From Flavobacterium endophyticum (GTDB lineage: Bacteria > Bacteroidota > Bacteroidia > Flavobacteriales > Flavobacteriaceae), in NCBI RefSeq assembly GCF_003634455.1, contig NZ_RBLC01000005.1:186001-250000 (forward strand): a stretch of DNA of 64,000 bases, given 5' to 3'. Made by a program: the position numbers and the translations under genes. The notes under the pieces are model-generated. The model had not been told where the DNA came from, did not search any database, and saw only the letters and a program-made list of their open reading frames with translations. The number at the start of each line of letters is the position of its first letter. Positions within the stretch are counted from its first letter, which is position 1. Shown here piece after piece: positions 61,689 through 64,000 of the stretch.

Positions 61689-63275
61689 ATGGAAGCAACT
61701 TCAGGAGAAGACAGTTTAGTTGAATACGGCTTCAGAAGGGTTATCATTACGATTACCGCGGTACTTTGTGCCCTGTTGGAAATCGTCGATACGACCATCG
61801 TAAACGTTGCCCTGACAGACATGCGCGGAAGCCTCGGTGCTACCCTGACTGATGTCGCTTGGGTAATTACTGCCTATGCGATTGCCAACGTAATCGTGAT
61901 TCCGATGACGAGCTGGTTGTCACAGCAATTCGGAAGAAGAAATTATTTTGCCGTGTCCATCGTCATCTTTACCGTTTCATCATTTCTATGCGGTAACGCT
62001 ACAAACATCTGGGAACTTGTCGTTTTTCGCTTTGTCCAAGGACTTGGCGGAGGAGCATTATTGGTAACGGCACAGACAATCATCACGGAAAGTTATCCGG
62101 TTGCCAAACGAGGAATGGCTCAAGCAATTTACGGCTTAGGTGTAATCGTAGGACCGACATTAGGACCGCCTTTGGGAGGTTATATCGTAGAAAATTATTC
62201 TTGGCCTTATATCTTTTACATCAATATTCCTTTAGGAATTATAGCAACCATCTTGACCTTGTCGTATGTAAAAAGCCCTAAATATGGTGAAAAGCTAAGG
62301 GCAAGCCAAGTCGATTGGTGGGGAATTCTGCTGTTAGCCATGTTCATCGGTTCTTTGCAATTTGTTTTAGAACACGGACAGCAAGACGATTGGTTTGACG
62401 ACGGACTGATTACTACATTAAGCATCGTCAGCCTTTTTGGATTGATATTATTCATCTGGCGAGAGCTGACCTATAAATACCCGATTGTAAACCTCAGCGT
62501 ACTAAAAGACGGAAATCTTAGAATCGGTACCGTAATGTGCTTTATCCTTGGATTTGGATTATACGGCTCGACATTGATCTTGCCAATCTATACCCAATCG
62601 GTTTTAGGATGGACAGCTTTAGACGCTGGATTATTGCTAATTCCAGGCTCTATTACTACCGCATTCATGATGCCTATCGTCGGGAATTTAATCCAGAAAG
62701 GCGTACCGCAAGGTTATATGGTCGGTGTTGGATTCTTGGTATTCTTTTTCTTCACTTTCTGGATGCACAATGTGATTACGCCCGATACCGGTGTCGAACA
62801 TATGTTCTGGCCGCTGATTTTAAGAGGAATCGGACTTGGACTATTATTCGTTCCTATCACTACTTTAGCCTTATCAACATTAAAAGGAAAACATATTGGA
62901 GAAGGTGCTGCTTTTACAGGAATGATGCGACAATTAGGAGGTTCCTTCGGAATTGCGATTATCACCACTTTCATCACAAGATTCAGCCAAAACCATCGCG
63001 TGGATTTGGTGTCTCATTTAAGTGCCGATAAATTGGAAGTCCAAAACAGAGTACATCAATTGCAACAAGGATTCATGGCAAAAGGCTTTAGCTCCAGCGA
63101 AGCGCTCGGAAAAGCGTATCAGGTCATGGATGTTTCGGTCATGAAACAAGCTACGGTCTTATCGTATATGGATATCTTTATGTACTTAGGAATTATGTTC
63201 TTGTGCTGTATACCGATCATACTTCTCATCAAGAAAAGTAAAAACAAAATTAATCCGGCAGATGCCATGCATTAA
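61689..63275 (+). CDS. EmrB/QacA-type MFS drug efflux pump (DHA2)
   Basis: 528 residues with about 14 hydrophobic helices. Motifs: LEIVDTTIVNVALTDMRGSLGAT (helix 1, motif D1), WLSQQFGRRNYF (motif A), FRFVQGLGGGALL (motif B), and YGLGVIVGPTLGPPLGGYIVENYSW (motif C, antiporter). It exports drugs, dyes or fatty acids by proton exchange; EmrB relatives pump uncouplers and hydrophobic compounds. It completes a tripartite pump with EmrA and TolC under TetR. A terminator follows. The precise substrate is unknown. Confidence 0.94.
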   Translation: MEATSGEDSLVEYGFRRVIITITAVLCALLEIVDTTIVNVALTDMRGSLGATLTDVAWVITAYAIANVIVIPMTSWLSQQFGRRNYFAVSIVIFTVSSFLCGNATNIWELVVFRFVQGLGGGALLVTAQTIITESYPVAKRGMAQAIYGLGVIVGPTLGPPLGGYIVENYSWPYIFYINIPLGIIATILTLSYVKSPKYGEKLRASQVDWWGILLLAMFIGSLQFVLEHGQQDDWFDDGLITTLSIVSLFGLILFIWRELTYKYPIVNLSVLKDGNLRIGTVMCFILGFGLYGSTLILPIYTQSVLGWTALDAGLLLIPGSITTAFMMPIVGNLIQKGVPQGYMVGVGFLVFFFFTFWMHNVITPDTGVEHMFWPLILRGIGLGLLFVPITTLALSTLKGKHIGEGAAFTGMMRQLGGSFGIAIITTFITRFSQNHRVDLVSHLSADKLEVQNRVHQLQQGFMAKGFSSSEALGKAYQVMDVSVMKQATVLSYMDIFMYLGIMFLCCIPIILLIKKSKNKINPADAMH

Positions 63276-63300
63276 TATTTTTTCAAGGTTATTATTTGAG

Positions 63301-63334
63301 AAAGCTTCGGAAATTCCGAAGCTTTCTGCTTTTA
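63301..63334 (+). terminator. Terminator of efflux operon
   Basis: AAAGCTTCGGAA (63301-63312), one-base loop, TTCCGAAGCTTT (63314-63325), then CTGCTTTT. Confidence 0.8.
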
Positions 63335-63494
63335 AATTAGCGTTTATTTAATATCCGCTTAATTTGTTTCCCTGATATTCCGCCTACTTTAGCCTTGTGC
63401 TTAAAATAAAAGCCAAGCAATGCACAACAAATCCTTTTATTTCATACATTTGATTGAATGTAAGGTAGTTGTATTAATTTTTAATCTGATTATC

Positions 63495-63842
63495 ATGGGA
63501 CTATTCGGCAAAAAAGAGAAGAAAATATTCAAGGAATTCAGCAAAAAAAGCGTCGAATACCTGACAGATATTAACAAGGATACCGATGAGCTTTTGGAAG
63601 AACTCCAAGAAAGTTACTCAGAAAACCGATTTGCGATTCCAGAATTCATCAGCCTTATCGAATCTATAAAAGCAAAAATTTCGCTTGAAGAATCTCAAAA
63701 GCTTGAGGAACTTTCCCAAAAAATTGTCCAGATAAAAAAATGCGCTAAGAAAAGCGTCAGCGCTGTAGCCGAACTTTCAAGAAACCAGCGAAAAACAACC
63801 CGCGAAGCCATAAGAGAATTCAGCGAGTTTGTTGAATCGTAA
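63495..63842 (+). CDS. Helical hypothetical protein
   Basis: The ATG at 63495 (MGLFGKKEKKIFKEFSKK) is chosen; the longer frame starts with 25 codons of hydrophobic, low-quality sequence. 115 residues, strongly helical and coiled-coil-like (EFSKKSVEYLTDINKDTDELLEELQESY; ESIKAKISLEESQKLEELSQKIVQIKK). Not recognised. It carries no signal or membrane segment. Its stop directly abuts that of the convergent yaaA gene. Function unknown. Confidence 0.65.
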   Translation: MGLFGKKEKKIFKEFSKKSVEYLTDINKDTDELLEELQESYSENRFAIPEFISLIESIKAKISLEESQKLEELSQKIVQIKKCAKKSVSAVAELSRNQRKTTREAIREFSEFVES

Positions 63843-64000
63843 TTATCTCGTAAAAACCAATTTGTTCCCTTTCGACAAGTTCGCGTCAAATTTATAACCT
63901 TCATAATCGAATCCTTTCAAATCATCGATCGTTTCCGCATTCGTATCAATAATATAACGAACCATCATGCCTCTCGCCTTCTTGGCAAAGAAACTGATCA
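63843..64000 (-). CDS. yaaA: YaaA (peroxide stress protein), 3' end only
   Basis: The reverse frame opens at the right edge and ends with a stop at 63843-63845. The visible residues, ISFFAKKARGMMVRYIIDTN followed by AETIDDLKGFDYEGYKFDA, match the C-terminal signature of YaaA/UPF0246 (FFAKKARGMMVRYII, GFxYEGYxFD). YaaA lowers free iron and protects against peroxide in E. coli. Only about 52 codons are inside the window; the start lies to the right. Confidence 0.88.
   Translation of the reverse strand, partial: ISFFAKKARGMMVRYIIDTNAETIDDLKGFDYEGYKFDANLSKGNKLVFTR

Noticed and set aside
62537..63031. 164-codon plus-strand frame
   Set aside because: Out-of-frame shadow inside the EmrB gene; the MFS frame has clear motifs.
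1..64000. tRNA, rRNA or known riboswitch
   Set aside because: No cloverleaf, rRNA block or recognised aptamer was found by reading; a covariance-model search would be decisive.

Overview
The window reads as chromosome of a Bacteroidota bacterium, most likely family Flavobacteriaceae (Flavobacterium-like). This is inferred from type IX secretion (T9SS) sorting tails, a PorP/SprF-family protein beside a giant adhesin, a TonB-dependent receptor paired with a DUF4249 lipoprotein, TPR/LuxR-type membrane regulators, WG-repeat and SBBP-like secreted proteins, and repeated promoter boxes of the form TAnnTTTG with an upstream TTG/TTTG. No rRNA, tRNA, CRISPR array, transposase or integrase was seen.

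Layout. 1-9 kb: a partial surface protein, an atypical MIP channel lying between two copies of a palindrome, a periplasmic-propeller sensor kinase convergent with a NarL-type regulator, and an OmpR-type two-component pair. 9-13 kb: three exported or cytoplasmic alpha/beta hydrolases and a thiolase. 13-18 kb: a six-gene minus-strand block of uncharacterised membrane and exported proteins. 18-22 kb: a TPR/HTH membrane regulator, a GC-containing tandem-repeat spacer, a CDF metal transporter and two hypotheticals. 22-26 kb: a quinone/aromatic electrophile detoxification block (glyoxalase-fold dioxygenase, esterase, cupin, HxlR regulator, azoreductase). 26-34.5 kb: a second TPR/HTH regulator, a T9SS cargo protein, a PhyH-type oxygenase, an orphan response regulator and a CI-like repressor. 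34.9-44.8 kb: a giant adhesin, PorP/SprF and OmpA operon. 45-50.5 kb: small exported proteins, a general-stress-type SDR, an AraC regulator, and a response regulator with a CHASE3-PAS histidine kinase. 50.5-64 kb: TonB receptor plus DUF4249, a thiol-redox operon, a MarR-nitroreductase-YceI operon, a glutamine amidotransferase, a TetR-TolC-EmrA-EmrB efflux operon, and the 3' end of yaaA.

How it fits together. Several blocks are a regulator plus its effector genes with visible operators: HxlR with azoR, MarR with nitroreductase and YceI, TetR with efflux. The cell-surface theme (T9SS cargo, SprF, OmpA, TonB receptor) fits a gliding or surface-active flavobacterium.

The least explained parts are the 13.3-18.1 kb membrane block, a terminator at 47.4 kb that has no gene in front of it, the palindrome pair around the unorthodox MIP channel, the intergenic repeats near 20.3 and 57.7 kb, and the two periplasm-to-DNA TPR/HTH regulators. 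Coordinates come from reading the sequence. Start codons were moved inside the longest reading frame wherever domain starts, ribosome sites or promoter positions argued for it.
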